Positions 16,936 to 25,772 of a stretch of DNA of 64,000 bases are shown here, piece after piece. A program made the translations under genes and the position numbers. Source of the stretch: an uncultured Chloroflexota bacterium (GTDB taxonomy: Bacteria > Chloroflexota > Anaerolineae > Aggregatilineales > Phototrophicaceae); the NCBI GenBank assembly GCA_937974245.1, contig CALJKV010000102.1:1-64000 (forward strand), read 5' to 3'. How positions within the stretch are numbered: position 1 is the stretch's first letter; each line of letters starts with the position of its first letter. The notes under the pieces are model-generated. The model was given only the letters and a program-made list of their open reading frames with translations. It had not been told where the DNA came from and searched no databases.

Positions 16936-18426
16936 TTAAGCCGCACTAGAATCCAGAAGTTGTATCGCCATTTGAATACGACGCAGTGACTCGGCCTTCC
17001 CCAGAATTTCCATCGTCTCAAAAGTCGGCGTTGAGACGGCCTGCCCGGTAACCGCCACGCGCAATCCGCCAAACAACTGACTGCGTGAAACACCTAGCAC
17101 GCCTGTGAGCGCGTCCATCGCTTCGAGTTGGTTGGCTGGCGAGAAATTATCCAGTGCTTCCAGTACCGGGTAAGCCGCCACCAGCATGTTACGGGTACTG
17201 GCAGCATCCATTTTCTTCTGAACTAGGTCTTCCAGTGCGGGTGGCACGAATTCAGTATGGAAGAAAAATCCGGCCATATCCACGACATCGTTTAGCTTCT
17301 TGAGGCGAATCTGGACCAGTGGCGCAACCTGTTGCAGCCGAGATTCCTCCACCGTCAGCCCCGCATCTTCCAGCGGTTTACGCAGCCGCCGTGCCAGCTC
17401 TTCTACGGGCAGAGCGCGAATGTGTTCGCCATTAAGCCAATCCAGCTTTTCCTGTGTATAGGCGCTGTTGGCCGGGTTCAGGCGGGGGAGATCGAAGCGT
17501 TCGACAGCCTCTGCCATCGTGAAAACCTCACGGTCATCACCGAAGTTCCAGCCGGTGTTTGCCAAAAAGTTTGTCAGCGCCTCTGGCAAATACCCGGCAC
17601 GCATATAGTCATGCACCATGACAGGAATCAGATTACCATGTCTGTCGCGGGGCGGTTTACGCTTGCTCATCTTGCCTTTTCCATCCGGGTTGAGCAGCAG
17701 CGGGAGGTGAACCCAGACCGGCATCTCCCAACCAAAGGCGTGATAGAGCAGCACATGCAGCGGGGCAGACGGCAGCCACTCATTTGAGCGCGTCACATGC
17801 GATATCTCCATCAGGTGGTCATCCACTATCACTGCAAGATGATAGGTGGGGAAGCCATCCGATTTGAGCAGCACCGCGTCCTGCATCAAATTGTTCTCAA
17901 ACACCACATCACCACGAATAGCATCCGGCACAACCGTCTGCCCTTCCAGCGGCATTTTGAAGCGGATCACATACGGAAGGCCGGCAGCGTCCTGCTGCGC
18001 CCGTTCATCCGCCGATAAATTTCGACAGTGACGGTCATAACCCGGGGCCTCTTTGCGGGCGATTTTCTCCTTGTTGACCTGCTCCAGACGGTTTTCCGTG
18101 CAGTAGCAGCGGTAGGCATGACTGTTTTCGACCAACCAGTGACCCCACTTCTGGTAATGTTCGAGCCGCTCCGACTGAACATAGGGGCCATGTGGACCGC
18201 CGATGTCCGGGCCCTCATCCCAATCCAACCCAGTCCAGCGCAGCGCCTCAACCAGCGTGGCGAAGGCTGTCGGGTCATAACGTTTTTGATCAGTATCCTC
18301 AACCCGCAAAATGAATTGGCCGCCATGATGCCGGGCAAACAGCCAGCTAAACAGGGCAGAGCGCAGGTTGCCGATATGCAGTGAGCCGGTCGGGCTGGGC
18401 GCAAAGCGGGTTCGCACAGTGGTCAC
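16936..18426 (-). CDS. gltX: Glutamyl-tRNA synthetase
   Basis: A class I aminoacyl-tRNA synthetase of 496 residues, a normal length, that joins glutamate to tRNA. The ATP-binding HIGN motif is at 17-20 (PSPTGSLHIGNLRSAL) and KMSKR is at 252-256. The amino-acid pocket segment RVEDTD is at 41-46, and the C-terminal half has the all-helical anticodon-binding cage. The GTG at 18426 is chosen because AAGGAG precedes it and the conserved TRFAPSPTG follows at once; the longer frame adds unrelated residues. It is the last protein gene of the mre/min/rod block and is directly followed by tRNA-Gln, which suggests a non-discriminating enzyme that also makes Glu-tRNA-Gln. That specificity is inference. 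Confidence 0.93.
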   Translation of the reverse strand: MTTVRTRFAPSPTGSLHIGNLRSALFSWLFARHHGGQFILRVEDTDQKRYDPTAFATLVEALRWTGLDWDEGPDIGGPHGPYVQSERLEHYQKWGHWLVENSHAYRCYCTENRLEQVNKEKIARKEAPGYDRHCRNLSADERAQQDAAGLPYVIRFKMPLEGQTVVPDAIRGDVVFENNLMQDAVLLKSDGFPTYHLAVIVDDHLMEISHVTRSNEWLPSAPLHVLLYHAFGWEMPVWVHLPLLLNPDGKGKMSKRKPPRDRHGNLIPVMVHDYMRAGYLPEALTNFLANTGWNFGDDREVFTMAEAVERFDLPRLNPANSAYTQEKLDWLNGEHIRALPVEELARRLRKPLEDAGLTVEESRLQQVAPLVQIRLKKLNDVVDMAGFFFHTEFVPPALEDLVQKKMDAASTRNMLVAAYPVLEALDNFSPANQLEAMDALTGVLGVSRSQLFGGLRVAVTGQAVSTPTFETMEILGKAESLRRIQMAIQLLDSSAA

Positions 18427-18472
18427 ACATTTACTCCTTAATAATTCGTCGTTCTCTGGTAATCTGGCAAAG

Positions 18473-19576
18473 CTAAATGCGGCGGCGGCGAACAATGACA
18501 CTCTCGGCCAGTCCGATTCCAGTCAGCATCGAAAGCAGGGATGTACCACCAGAACTAATAAACGGCAGAGTCAAGCCTGTCACGGGCAGCAGATTAAGAT
18601 TCATCCCAATCGAGACAGCAGTCTGGAAAAAGATAATCGCCGCCACGCCATAACAGATCATGCTCCCTAACGGATCGGCAGCCATTCGTGCCCCCTGCAA
18701 AATCCGCATGATAACTAACCCCAGGACGCCCAACACCGCCAGCCCTCCGGCAAGACCAAATTCCTCGGCAATTGCGCTAAAAATGAAGTCGGTGTGGCGT
18801 ACCCGCAAAAATCGGAGCTGTGTCTGGCTACCGTTACCATACCCTTTGCCGAACAAGCCGCCGTTGCCGATCGCGATACGCGCCTGCCGGATATTGTAGA
18901 CCGCATCCGTGTTTTCTTCAGCATCCGGGAACAAGAATGTGGTGATACGGGATTTCTGATAATCTTCCATCTGTGTCCACAGGATGGGTGCGCCGATCAT
19001 GGCAATCATCAGGAACAATCCTATGTGCTGCAACCGCAGCCCCGCAGCCCAGATGAGGGTAAACCAGATCACCATAAACACAATCGTCGTTCCCAGGTTG
19101 GGCTGGATAAACACCAAACCAGTCGGCACGGCGATATGCACCAGGGACATGAAAACTCCCCTCAAGCTGTCGAGTTTGTGATAGTTCTGTGCCAGATGAT
19201 AGCCCAGGGTGATGATGATAAGGATTTTGCCAATTTCTGAGGGCTGGATGCGAATACCGACGTTAATCCACCGCTGCGAACCGGCGTCCCCTTCCACCCC
19301 CAGGAACTGCACCAGCACCAGCAGGGCAACCATCACAATATACAACCACATATGCAAACCACCCAACAGCCGGTAATCCACCGCTGCCAGGATAAAAACC
19401 ATCACGATCCCAATAATCGCATAGAGGATCTGGTCGGGGACACGGGTGATAAGGTCAGGGTCAATCGCGCCGCGTGTGGTGCTGGCAATCATCAAAATAC
19501 CAAAGAGAATGAGCAGCAAAATAGCGGCAAAGAGGATGAAGTCAAACTGTTTCCAGAAAGTCCCGGTATGTATCAT
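18473..19576 (-). CDS. rodA: RodA peptidoglycan glycosyltransferase (SEDS family)
   Basis: A 367-residue polytopic protein of the SEDS family with about ten transmembrane helices. It polymerises lipid II glycan strands during elongation together with PBP2. Supporting segments are GSQRWINVG and IQPSEIGKI in the middle, NIRQARIAIGNGGLFGKGYGNG, the HTDFIFSAIAEEFGLAGG loop with the conserved Asp/Glu, and the C-terminal TGLTLPFISSGGTSLLS motif. Its partner PBP2 is encoded in the same block, so it is assigned as RodA and not FtsW. It ends 46 bases before gltX begins. Confidence 0.9.
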   Translation of the reverse strand: MIHTGTFWKQFDFILFAAILLLILFGILMIASTTRGAIDPDLITRVPDQILYAIIGIVMVFILAAVDYRLLGGLHMWLYIVMVALLVLVQFLGVEGDAGSQRWINVGIRIQPSEIGKILIIITLGYHLAQNYHKLDSLRGVFMSLVHIAVPTGLVFIQPNLGTTIVFMVIWFTLIWAAGLRLQHIGLFLMIAMIGAPILWTQMEDYQKSRITTFLFPDAEENTDAVYNIRQARIAIGNGGLFGKGYGNGSQTQLRFLRVRHTDFIFSAIAEEFGLAGGLAVLGVLGLVIMRILQGARMAADPLGSMICYGVAAIIFFQTAVSIGMNLNLLPVTGLTLPFISSGGTSLLSMLTGIGLAESVIVRRRRI

Positions 19577-19655
19577 AGTGATCTCGGTTCCAATACAACC
19601 CTACACCAGACCCATTATAACGATCCAGGACAACCTGTGAAGTGCGACCCCTCAA

Positions 19656-19994
19656 CTAGGCATCGTCGTCGTCCGGGCTGTCGCCTTCGGCCTCGCGTGC
19701 CATGCGCTGGCGAGCCTCATCCTGAATCTGGGCATCGGGTCGCTGGGAAAACGGGATTTCAGCCACCAGCAGGTTGCCCCGGTTGCGATGCTGCAAGGCA
19801 ATATCCACGTCTTCATCACGGACCGAAACATACTTCGAGATCACGGCCAGGATTTCTTCTTTCATGGCTTGCAGCTTTTCCTGCGGCAAACTGATACGAT
19901 CATGCACCAGAATCACTTGCAATCGCTCTTTCGCAACTGCGCTACTGCTCTTATGAGATGAACGCCCGCGTATGCGGTCAAATAGCCCTGGCAT
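19656..19994 (-). CDS. minE: Cell division topological factor MinE
   Basis: A 112-residue protein that stimulates the MinD ATPase and drives Min relocation so that the septum forms at mid-cell. It has the family layout: a short N-terminal membrane-targeting segment (MPGLFDRIRGR), then AKERLQVILVHDR with the MinD-contact helix/strand, and the EEILAVISKYVSV dimer domain. It ends in an acidic tail (SPDDDDA). ATG 19994 has an AGAGGAAA site at good spacing; GTG 20000 is the longer alternative. It follows minD closely. MinE is absent from many Gram-positives that use DivIVA, so a complete MinCDE set here is informative. Confidence 0.9.
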   Translation of the reverse strand: MPGLFDRIRGRSSHKSSSAVAKERLQVILVHDRISLPQEKLQAMKEEILAVISKYVSVRDEDVDIALQHRNRGNLLVAEIPFSQRPDAQIQDEARQRMAREAEGDSPDDDDA

Positions 19995-20008
19995 ACTCAC
20001 TCTTTCCT

Positions 20009-20818
20009 CTAGTGACCGTTCGAGCCGCCTGTAATCTTACGTGCAAGTTTCTGGAAAAAGCCCGTTTCCTCGGTCAGTTGCATGAAAGGTACATTTTCAC
20101 CGTTCAGACGTCGGGCAATGTTGCGAAACGCCAGACCGGCGCGAGAATTCTCATTCAGGATGACCGGCACACCACTATTAGAGGCCGGAATCACGGTGGG
20201 ATCTTCGGGTACAACGCCGATTAGCTTAATCGCCAGAATATCGGTCACATCGGCGGCGGAAAGCATATCCCCTTTGCGCACCATATCCGGTTTCACCCGG
20301 TTGAGGATGAGTTTTCCTGGCCCCTTGTTATTGGCTTCCAGTAATCCAATAATACGGTCTGCATCCCGGACTGCTGAAACCTCCGGGTTAGTGACGATTA
20401 ATACTTCGTCAGCGGGGGCAACCGCATTACGGAAACCCCGCTCAATTCCTGCCGGCGAATCAATAATGATGAAATCGAATTCCGAGCGAATCTTATCGGT
20501 TAGTTGGATCATATCCGCCGGGCTAACCGCCGTTTTATCACGAGTCTGGGCGGCAGGGATTAAGAATAAGTCCTGAAACTGTTTGTGTTTAATCATGGCC
20601 TGTCGCAAATGACAGCGCCCCTCAACCACATCCACCAGGTCATACACAATCCGGTTTTCCAGTCCCATGACGACATCCAGGTTTCGCAAGCCTATATCCG
20701 CATCAATCAACACGACTCGCTTATTCATCCGTGCCAATGCAATGCCCAGGTTCGCCGTCGCAGTGGTTTTGCCCACACCCCCTTTGCCGGATGTAATGGT
20801 AATGACCCTTGCCCCCAT
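20009..20818 (-). CDS. minD: Septum-site-determining ATPase MinD
   Basis: A 269-residue deviant Walker A ATPase that dimerises on the membrane with ATP and recruits MinC. The deviant P-loop SGKGGVGKTTATANLG lies at residues 9-24, followed by LIDADIGLRNLD and the IDSPAGIERGF switch. The C terminus EETGFFQKLARKITGG forms the amphipathic membrane-targeting helix. The start at MGARVITITS is chosen because it matches the family; in-frame starts upstream add an unconserved extension. The minE gene follows after 14 bases. The 135-base gap between minC and minD holds no feature I can support. Confidence 0.93.
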   Translation of the reverse strand: MGARVITITSGKGGVGKTTATANLGIALARMNKRVVLIDADIGLRNLDVVMGLENRIVYDLVDVVEGRCHLRQAMIKHKQFQDLFLIPAAQTRDKTAVSPADMIQLTDKIRSEFDFIIIDSPAGIERGFRNAVAPADEVLIVTNPEVSAVRDADRIIGLLEANNKGPGKLILNRVKPDMVRKGDMLSAADVTDILAIKLIGVVPEDPTVIPASNSGVPVILNENSRAGLAFRNIARRLNGENVPFMQLTEETGFFQKLARKITGGSNGH

Positions 20819-20986
20819 CTTATTTATACCCTTTCGCATACGAAACATCATGTATCATGGTTGTTTGCCCCAAGCTATGTGATTGACCGTAAACTCATGG
20901 AACAACTAAACCGAATCTACCTGATTTTCCCGAATAGTGGACTTAGGCGCACTGCCCTATCAGTCCCATTCAATTTGGTTAATCCA

Positions 20987-21676
20987 TCAATACTTCCAGG
21001 CTTCAACCACAATTTGATCTTTATAAATATAGGCGACTTCCGGTTTAGGTTTGCGGCGTTTATCCGGCGGCGAGACTACAATATGCTTGGCAATGCGAAG
21101 CTGAGTCGGCATCATGTCCAGCGCACAGACCACCGCTGTCTCATCACCGTCTACTCCAGCATGAACCGTGCCGCGCAGTCTTCCCCACACGATGACATCT
21201 CCGCCAGCGATAATTTCCGCGCCGGGATTTACGTCTCCATAAATAATCACATGCCCATCGCTGCGAACCACGCGGCCATTGCGCAGTGTGCGTTTGACCA
21301 GTACACCAGGCGTGCCGGCTTCCTCTGGATTCGTCTCCGAACCTTCGCTGGATTCGCGTCCCGGAATCGGATTCGCGGTACTGGTTTTCAGGTCAAGTGA
21401 CTGGGCAGCATCTATGGTTGTCGCACTGTCACTCAGCACCGACCAGAGCGTCAGACCGCGCCGCTCCAGCAAAGCCTTCAACGTCCCCAGCTCATGCTTT
21501 GGCACCGGTCGCCCACCGACATCTACCGTAACCTTTGCGCCAGCATAGAAAGCGCTTTGCTGGTCAATTTTCAACGCCAGCTCAGCGGTAATCGCCAGCC
21601 ACTCCTCAGTCGGACTCAAGGAAATGAGCAAACCATCCCGAATACCTTTAATAATCACTTTTTGATCTTGCATCAT
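20987..21676 (-). CDS. minC: Septum-site-determining inhibitor MinC
   Basis: A 229-residue inhibitor of FtsZ polymerisation, targeted by MinD. The N-terminal domain (about 1-105) begins QKVIIKGIRDGLLISL, a variable acidic linker runs to about 130, and the C-terminal beta-helix carries the conserved RNGRVVRSDGHVIIYGDVNP and the GGDVIVWGRLRGTVHAG motif that binds MinD and forms copolymers. Two ATGs lie in tandem (21676 and 21673). It follows an unknown membrane gene and precedes minD and minE. Confidence 0.92.
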   Translation of the reverse strand: MMQDQKVIIKGIRDGLLISLSPTEEWLAITAELALKIDQQSAFYAGAKVTVDVGGRPVPKHELGTLKALLERRGLTLWSVLSDSATTIDAAQSLDLKTSTANPIPGRESSEGSETNPEEAGTPGVLVKRTLRNGRVVRSDGHVIIYGDVNPGAEIIAGGDVIVWGRLRGTVHAGVDGDETAVVCALDMMPTQLRIAKHIVVSPPDKRRKPKPEVAYIYKDQIVVEAWKY

Positions 21677-21765
21677 TGTCCAACGGCTCGCAGTATTAGC
21701 GTGTTAGAAGTGAGAAAGTCCTGCGTTAAAGATACTTTACATCATACTCATTTTTCTCAGCGGCG

Positions 21766-22917
21766 CTACAAGCCCAGAATACGCAGCAGCAAAATGAGGG
21801 GGAGCAGGGTAAATGCAACCGGCGCGACCCACCGTACTAATCCCGCTTCCTGGTGGAGGCTTTTCCGCAGCCATTCGCCCAGAGTATAGGCCGCATAGGT
21901 CATCCAGATAATCTGCGTCATGAGCAGCGGCAACAGCAGTACGGCACTGTTTTTACCAAAGTACATCAACCCGAACATCGCATAGGCGGCGTAAGCCAGC
22001 ATCGTGACGACGCCCAACGGCGGATACCAGCGTGCCAATCGTGTTATCCCCAGCACGCCAAGCAGCACACCAACCGCCGTAAATTGTTCCGTTACCAACC
22101 TGAAGAGATACAGCCAGCGTGAACCAGCACGCCAGCCATCAGCTAACATATACGGAACACGAATGCCGACCGCTTCGGCTCCGGCAGCCGGGTACAACCA
22201 CCAACCGGAATTCATATAGGTGGCTGCCAGGGTATAGATACCGACAAGGGCAACCAGCGACAACGCCAGCCAATACCAGCGGGCGACGGGCGACAGCACC
22301 AGCAACCATCCCAGAACAACAGCCGGGACGAGCAGCAATACCAGGGGGTCATTCAATATACCCAGGGTCAGCAACAGCAGCACCCCGGCAGTATGCCGCA
22401 GGCGGAGCGGCTGTGGCGGCGGGCCGTCGGGACGCGGGTGGCTGGTACGCAGGGCATCCACCAGCAAGTACAGCACCCACGCAGTGAGTAATGTCGTCAG
22501 GCGCAGACTTTGCGACGTGCCGACGATGATCCAGAATAAGATGACAAACAGAGCAACTCCAAAACCGGCAGCGACCGCTGGACGCTTGCTAAGCAACACC
22601 ACGAAAATGCTGACAACCGCCACAATGCCGAGCAGGACAGCGATTGTCTCCAAAGTCGAACTGGGCGAACCGCCGGTTTGCGACCAAAAAGCCGGACTGA
22701 AGGCCAACGCCAACCCACCCATCACAGCCAGCACACCACCCAAACGCCGCACCGTTAAGGTAATCCCAGCAACAGCACCGGCCAACCCTAAAGCCCGCAC
22801 CGGCGGGGTGTGACCTAGCATGATGAAGGCGACAGCCGCCAGTCCTGCCGCTACCAGAGCAGGCAGCCAATAGGCGATCCACTGACGCTGGCTTGTCGTT
22901 ATAGATAATTGTGTCAC
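21766..22917 (-). CDS. Polytopic membrane protein of unknown function in the elongation/division block
   Basis: A 383-residue, very hydrophobic protein with about 11 predicted transmembrane segments and short loops; I do not recognise the family. The start is taken as GTG 22917, seven bases after the mrdA stop and preceded by GAGGA; the much longer open frame runs through mrdA in another frame and is an artefact. Its place between mrdA and minC, with an almost abutting start, implies co-expression with the cell-wall machinery. It could be a SEDS or flippase partner or a polymer-handling protein, but no motif supports a choice. It has no convincing MurJ/MviN motifs. Confidence 0.7.
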   Translation of the reverse strand: MTQLSITTSQRQWIAYWLPALVAAGLAAVAFIMLGHTPPVRALGLAGAVAGITLTVRRLGGVLAVMGGLALAFSPAFWSQTGGSPSSTLETIAVLLGIVAVVSIFVVLLSKRPAVAAGFGVALFVILFWIIVGTSQSLRLTTLLTAWVLYLLVDALRTSHPRPDGPPPQPLRLRHTAGVLLLLTLGILNDPLVLLLVPAVVLGWLLVLSPVARWYWLALSLVALVGIYTLAATYMNSGWWLYPAAGAEAVGIRVPYMLADGWRAGSRWLYLFRLVTEQFTAVGVLLGVLGITRLARWYPPLGVVTMLAYAAYAMFGLMYFGKNSAVLLLPLLMTQIIWMTYAAYTLGEWLRKSLHQEAGLVRWVAPVAFTLLPLILLLRILGL

Positions 22918-22924
22918 AAAATCC

Positions 22925-25213
22925 TCACGGGCTAGTGGCTGTTGGTACGGAAGCCTGACGCTGGCCGCCGCGTTCATTTTGCAGTCGCAAGTATTCTTCC
23001 ATAGTTTCGACAACAACAGGCAGCGCAACCTGTGACCCTTCTCCCCCATTATAAACAAAGCCGATGATGAGGATTTCGGGGTTTTCAAAAGGCGCATAGG
23101 CCGTAAACCAGGCATGGGAGGGCCAGTTGCCTGGCACACACAGCCCCAGAGGACGGGCGATGTCGTCGCAGTATTCCGCTGTGCCGGTTTTGCCCGCCAC
23201 CGTGACATACGAGAGGTTGGCGTTCTCCGCTGTGCCAATCGTCACCGCATCGCGCATTCCGAGTTCAATTTCAGTCAGATTTGCGGTGCTTACGAACGGT
23301 GGCTGGTATTCCGCATCGAACCGCTGCCGCAAACACACCCCCCCATTAAAAGCGTAGTTCAGCGGGATATGCACCTTATACTCGCGCATTTCGGTTACAA
23401 ACGGGTCGGAGTTAATGTCTACCTGATTGCGGTAGTTTTCCGGGTCGCAGCGCACCGGGTTATAGTAGTCACTATCCGGTTCACAGGTGCAGGCCAGGCT
23501 GTTCTCGCCTTTCATAATCATGTCTTCCAGCAGCAGCAGAGTCAGGGGTTCAGTAGTCGGTACAGTTTCCAGGTTGACCGTCCGCAGCACATGCGGTTCA
23601 AAGGGTTGGGTGATATTGCCTTCGGCATCTAGGAAATCCTTAATGATGGTGGGCTGGTAAAGTGTGCCACCATTTGCCAGAGCAGCGACGGCGCTAATCA
23701 GTTGCAGCGGCGTCACAGTGACATAGCCCTGGCCGAAAGCTGCGTTGTAGGTATCTCCTGTCGACCAGTTCTCACCGTAGCGAATACGTTTCCAGTCCTG
23801 GTCGGGCATTCTGCCGGGGTTCTCACTGGGCAATTCAATCCCTAACTCGGAGCCGATACCAAGTGCCGTTGCATAACGGAAGAGATCGTTGATTCCCAGC
23901 CCACCGGTGCGCAAGGTTTGTGTCGGCACATCAGAATTGCCGCCCCCCACCTGGTAAAAGTAGACATCACAGCTTTGCGCGATACCACGTCGCATATCCA
24001 CCGAACCATGCCCACTGCGCAACCAGCACACAAAGGTTTGTGCTGCCGCCGGGTCGTTAGGCGCGTACTTATTCTGGATCACCAGGCTGCCGGGGTCGAA
24101 CAGGTTGGATGTCGCAGCGATGACGTTTTCTTCCAGTACCCCTGCCGCAGTAATCAGCTTCCACACCGAACCCGGCGGATACAGTGACCGGGTGGCATTG
24201 TTCACCAACGGCCTGAGCGGATCATTCAACAAGTCCAGGTAGTAAGGCACGTCAATGCTGCGGGCAAAACGACTGTTATCATAGCCGGGCCAACTCACCA
24301 TCGCCAGGATTTCACCAGTCTGGGGATTCATGGCAATGACCACTCCCTGCTGGCTAACGATGCGGTTATTGACGGTGTTCAGCAAGGTGATGCGGTTGCG
24401 TAAAGCGGTTTCAGCCGCTTCCTGTAAATCAACATCCAGTGTGAGACGGATATTTTGCCCCGGCACCGGCTCAATACGAGTTAAGACTCCCTGCTCTTCC
24501 CCGGCAACATCCACCTCGCGCAGCAGAACCCCGCGCTGCCCCTGAAGAATGTCATTCAGGAAAAATTCAATACCATCATAGCCGATTCGATCGTAAGCAG
24601 GGTTATACCCCTGCTCAATGAGTCGCTCCGCCTCGTCGGGCGGGATCGGCCCCAGGTAGCCGATAATATGTGCCGTTAATTGGCCGCTGGGATATTCGCG
24701 CACTGCTACGGGTTCAACCCCAACCCCCGGCATCGTAATAAGTTCTTCATTGATTTGCAGCGCAGCATAGAAATCCACGTCCTGGGCAACAATCACGGCG
24801 CGGAAGGGAGCGATACCTTCGCCTTCGTTCACCAATTCCTCAATACTGCGGATATTACGCCCCGAAGCCGCGGCAATCGCCGCAGTCGGCGGCACGTCCA
24901 CCAGGGCGGACAGGCGGTTGTAAATCTGCAAGATCTCAGTGTCATTATCCGGCAGGGATGCGGGAATCACCGTGATGTTAAAGGCCGGTACGTTTTTTGC
25001 CAGGGCGCGATTATAACGATCAAAAATTACCCCACGATCTGCCGGAATTGGCAGCTCGTTGAGGCGATTCTCATCAGCCGCCTGTCGTGCCTCGTCGAAG
25101 CGTGTCACCTGCAGTTCATACATACGCAGGCTAAAGATGGCAAACACGGCAAACATCACCGCCTGAAACATCGTCAGCCGCCAGCCTTGAAATGGAAGCA
25201 GTCGTCTATTCAT
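22925..25213 (-). CDS. mrdA: Penicillin-binding protein 2 (elongation transpeptidase)
   Basis: A 762-residue class B penicillin-binding protein, longer than the usual 600-650. It has one N-terminal membrane anchor (about 13-32), a pedestal domain (ADRGVIFDRYNRALAKNV) and a transpeptidase domain. The active-site triplets are visible: nucleophile Ser in YPPGSVWK, SCD in place of SxN (AQSCDVYF), and KTGTAEYC. Between the second and third motifs there is an inserted stretch of about 60 residues with several cysteines (ACTCEPDSD...VRCDPE...GGVCLRQ), and further Cys residues follow the KTG motif. It should cross-link peptidoglycan with RodA. The tail after the domain is Gly/Thr/Pro-rich. It follows mreD by 28 bases. 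Confidence 0.92.
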   Translation of the reverse strand: MNRRLLPFQGWRLTMFQAVMFAVFAIFSLRMYELQVTRFDEARQAADENRLNELPIPADRGVIFDRYNRALAKNVPAFNITVIPASLPDNDTEILQIYNRLSALVDVPPTAAIAAASGRNIRSIEELVNEGEGIAPFRAVIVAQDVDFYAALQINEELITMPGVGVEPVAVREYPSGQLTAHIIGYLGPIPPDEAERLIEQGYNPAYDRIGYDGIEFFLNDILQGQRGVLLREVDVAGEEQGVLTRIEPVPGQNIRLTLDVDLQEAAETALRNRITLLNTVNNRIVSQQGVVIAMNPQTGEILAMVSWPGYDNSRFARSIDVPYYLDLLNDPLRPLVNNATRSLYPPGSVWKLITAAGVLEENVIAATSNLFDPGSLVIQNKYAPNDPAAAQTFVCWLRSGHGSVDMRRGIAQSCDVYFYQVGGGNSDVPTQTLRTGGLGINDLFRYATALGIGSELGIELPSENPGRMPDQDWKRIRYGENWSTGDTYNAAFGQGYVTVTPLQLISAVAALANGGTLYQPTIIKDFLDAEGNITQPFEPHVLRTVNLETVPTTEPLTLLLLEDMIMKGENSLACTCEPDSDYYNPVRCDPENYRNQVDINSDPFVTEMREYKVHIPLNYAFNGGVCLRQRFDAEYQPPFVSTANLTEIELGMRDAVTIGTAENANLSYVTVAGKTGTAEYCDDIARPLGLCVPGNWPSHAWFTAYAPFENPEILIIGFVYNGGEGSQVALPVVVETMEEYLRLQNERGGQRQASVPTATSP

Positions 25214-25241
25214 CGCTCATCTCATCCCAGTAAGCCATGTC

Positions 25242-25769
25242 TCATTGTCTGCTCGAAACCCTATTCGTCTGAATGGTATGCCGCCGAACCGCAAAGCGTC
25301 GCTGTAACTGACGTGTCACCCAGTAAATCGGCAGGGCGAAAACCAGATTATAGGCCGCTGTCGGCAGCACGACATACCCCAGGCTATCCCCAAATGGCAC
25401 GATAAATCCGGTCATAGACAGAATTATCATGATAACAAGCTGTTGTACGATTGTTCCGATACCGATAATCCCCAACAGCATCAGCCAATTCAAGCTGTAA
25501 AGCTGATTCTTAAGCACATTTGCGACAAATACCACCAGCACCAGGCCTGGAATAGATGTACCGGTAGGGGCGGCAGACAACAAGTCAAGCAGGATACCAC
25601 CCACAAATGCCCAGGTTACACTCTCATTGAGCGGTGCGTACACAGACCAGGCGACAACCGTCAAAAACATCAGATCAGGTCGCCCGCCCAGAATTGCCAC
25701 CTGAGGCACCAGAGTTGCCTGGATGATGACGACGACAATTAGCACTGGGACACTGAGAAAACTGCCCAT
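25242..25769 (-). CDS. mreD: Rod-shape protein MreD
   Basis: A 175-residue membrane protein with five or six transmembrane helices, part of the elongasome with MreC, PBP2 and RodA. The family hallmarks are GGRPDLMFLTVVAWSVY followed by WAFVGGILLDLLSAAPTGT (the conserved G-DL motif). It starts three bases after the mreC stop and has a weak ribosome site, which suggests translational coupling. Confidence 0.9.
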   Translation of the reverse strand: MGSFLSVPVLIVVVIIQATLVPQVAILGGRPDLMFLTVVAWSVYAPLNESVTWAFVGGILLDLLSAAPTGTSIPGLVLVVFVANVLKNQLYSLNWLMLLGIIGIGTIVQQLVIMIILSMTGFIVPFGDSLGYVVLPTAAYNLVFALPIYWVTRQLQRRFAVRRHTIQTNRVSSRQ

Positions 25770-25772
25770 ACT

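Noticed and set aside
22918..23238. N-terminal extension of the unknown membrane protein into mrdA
   Set aside because: The 107 extra residues are an out-of-frame reading of the mrdA 3' end; GTG 22917 with GAGGA fits the gene boundary.
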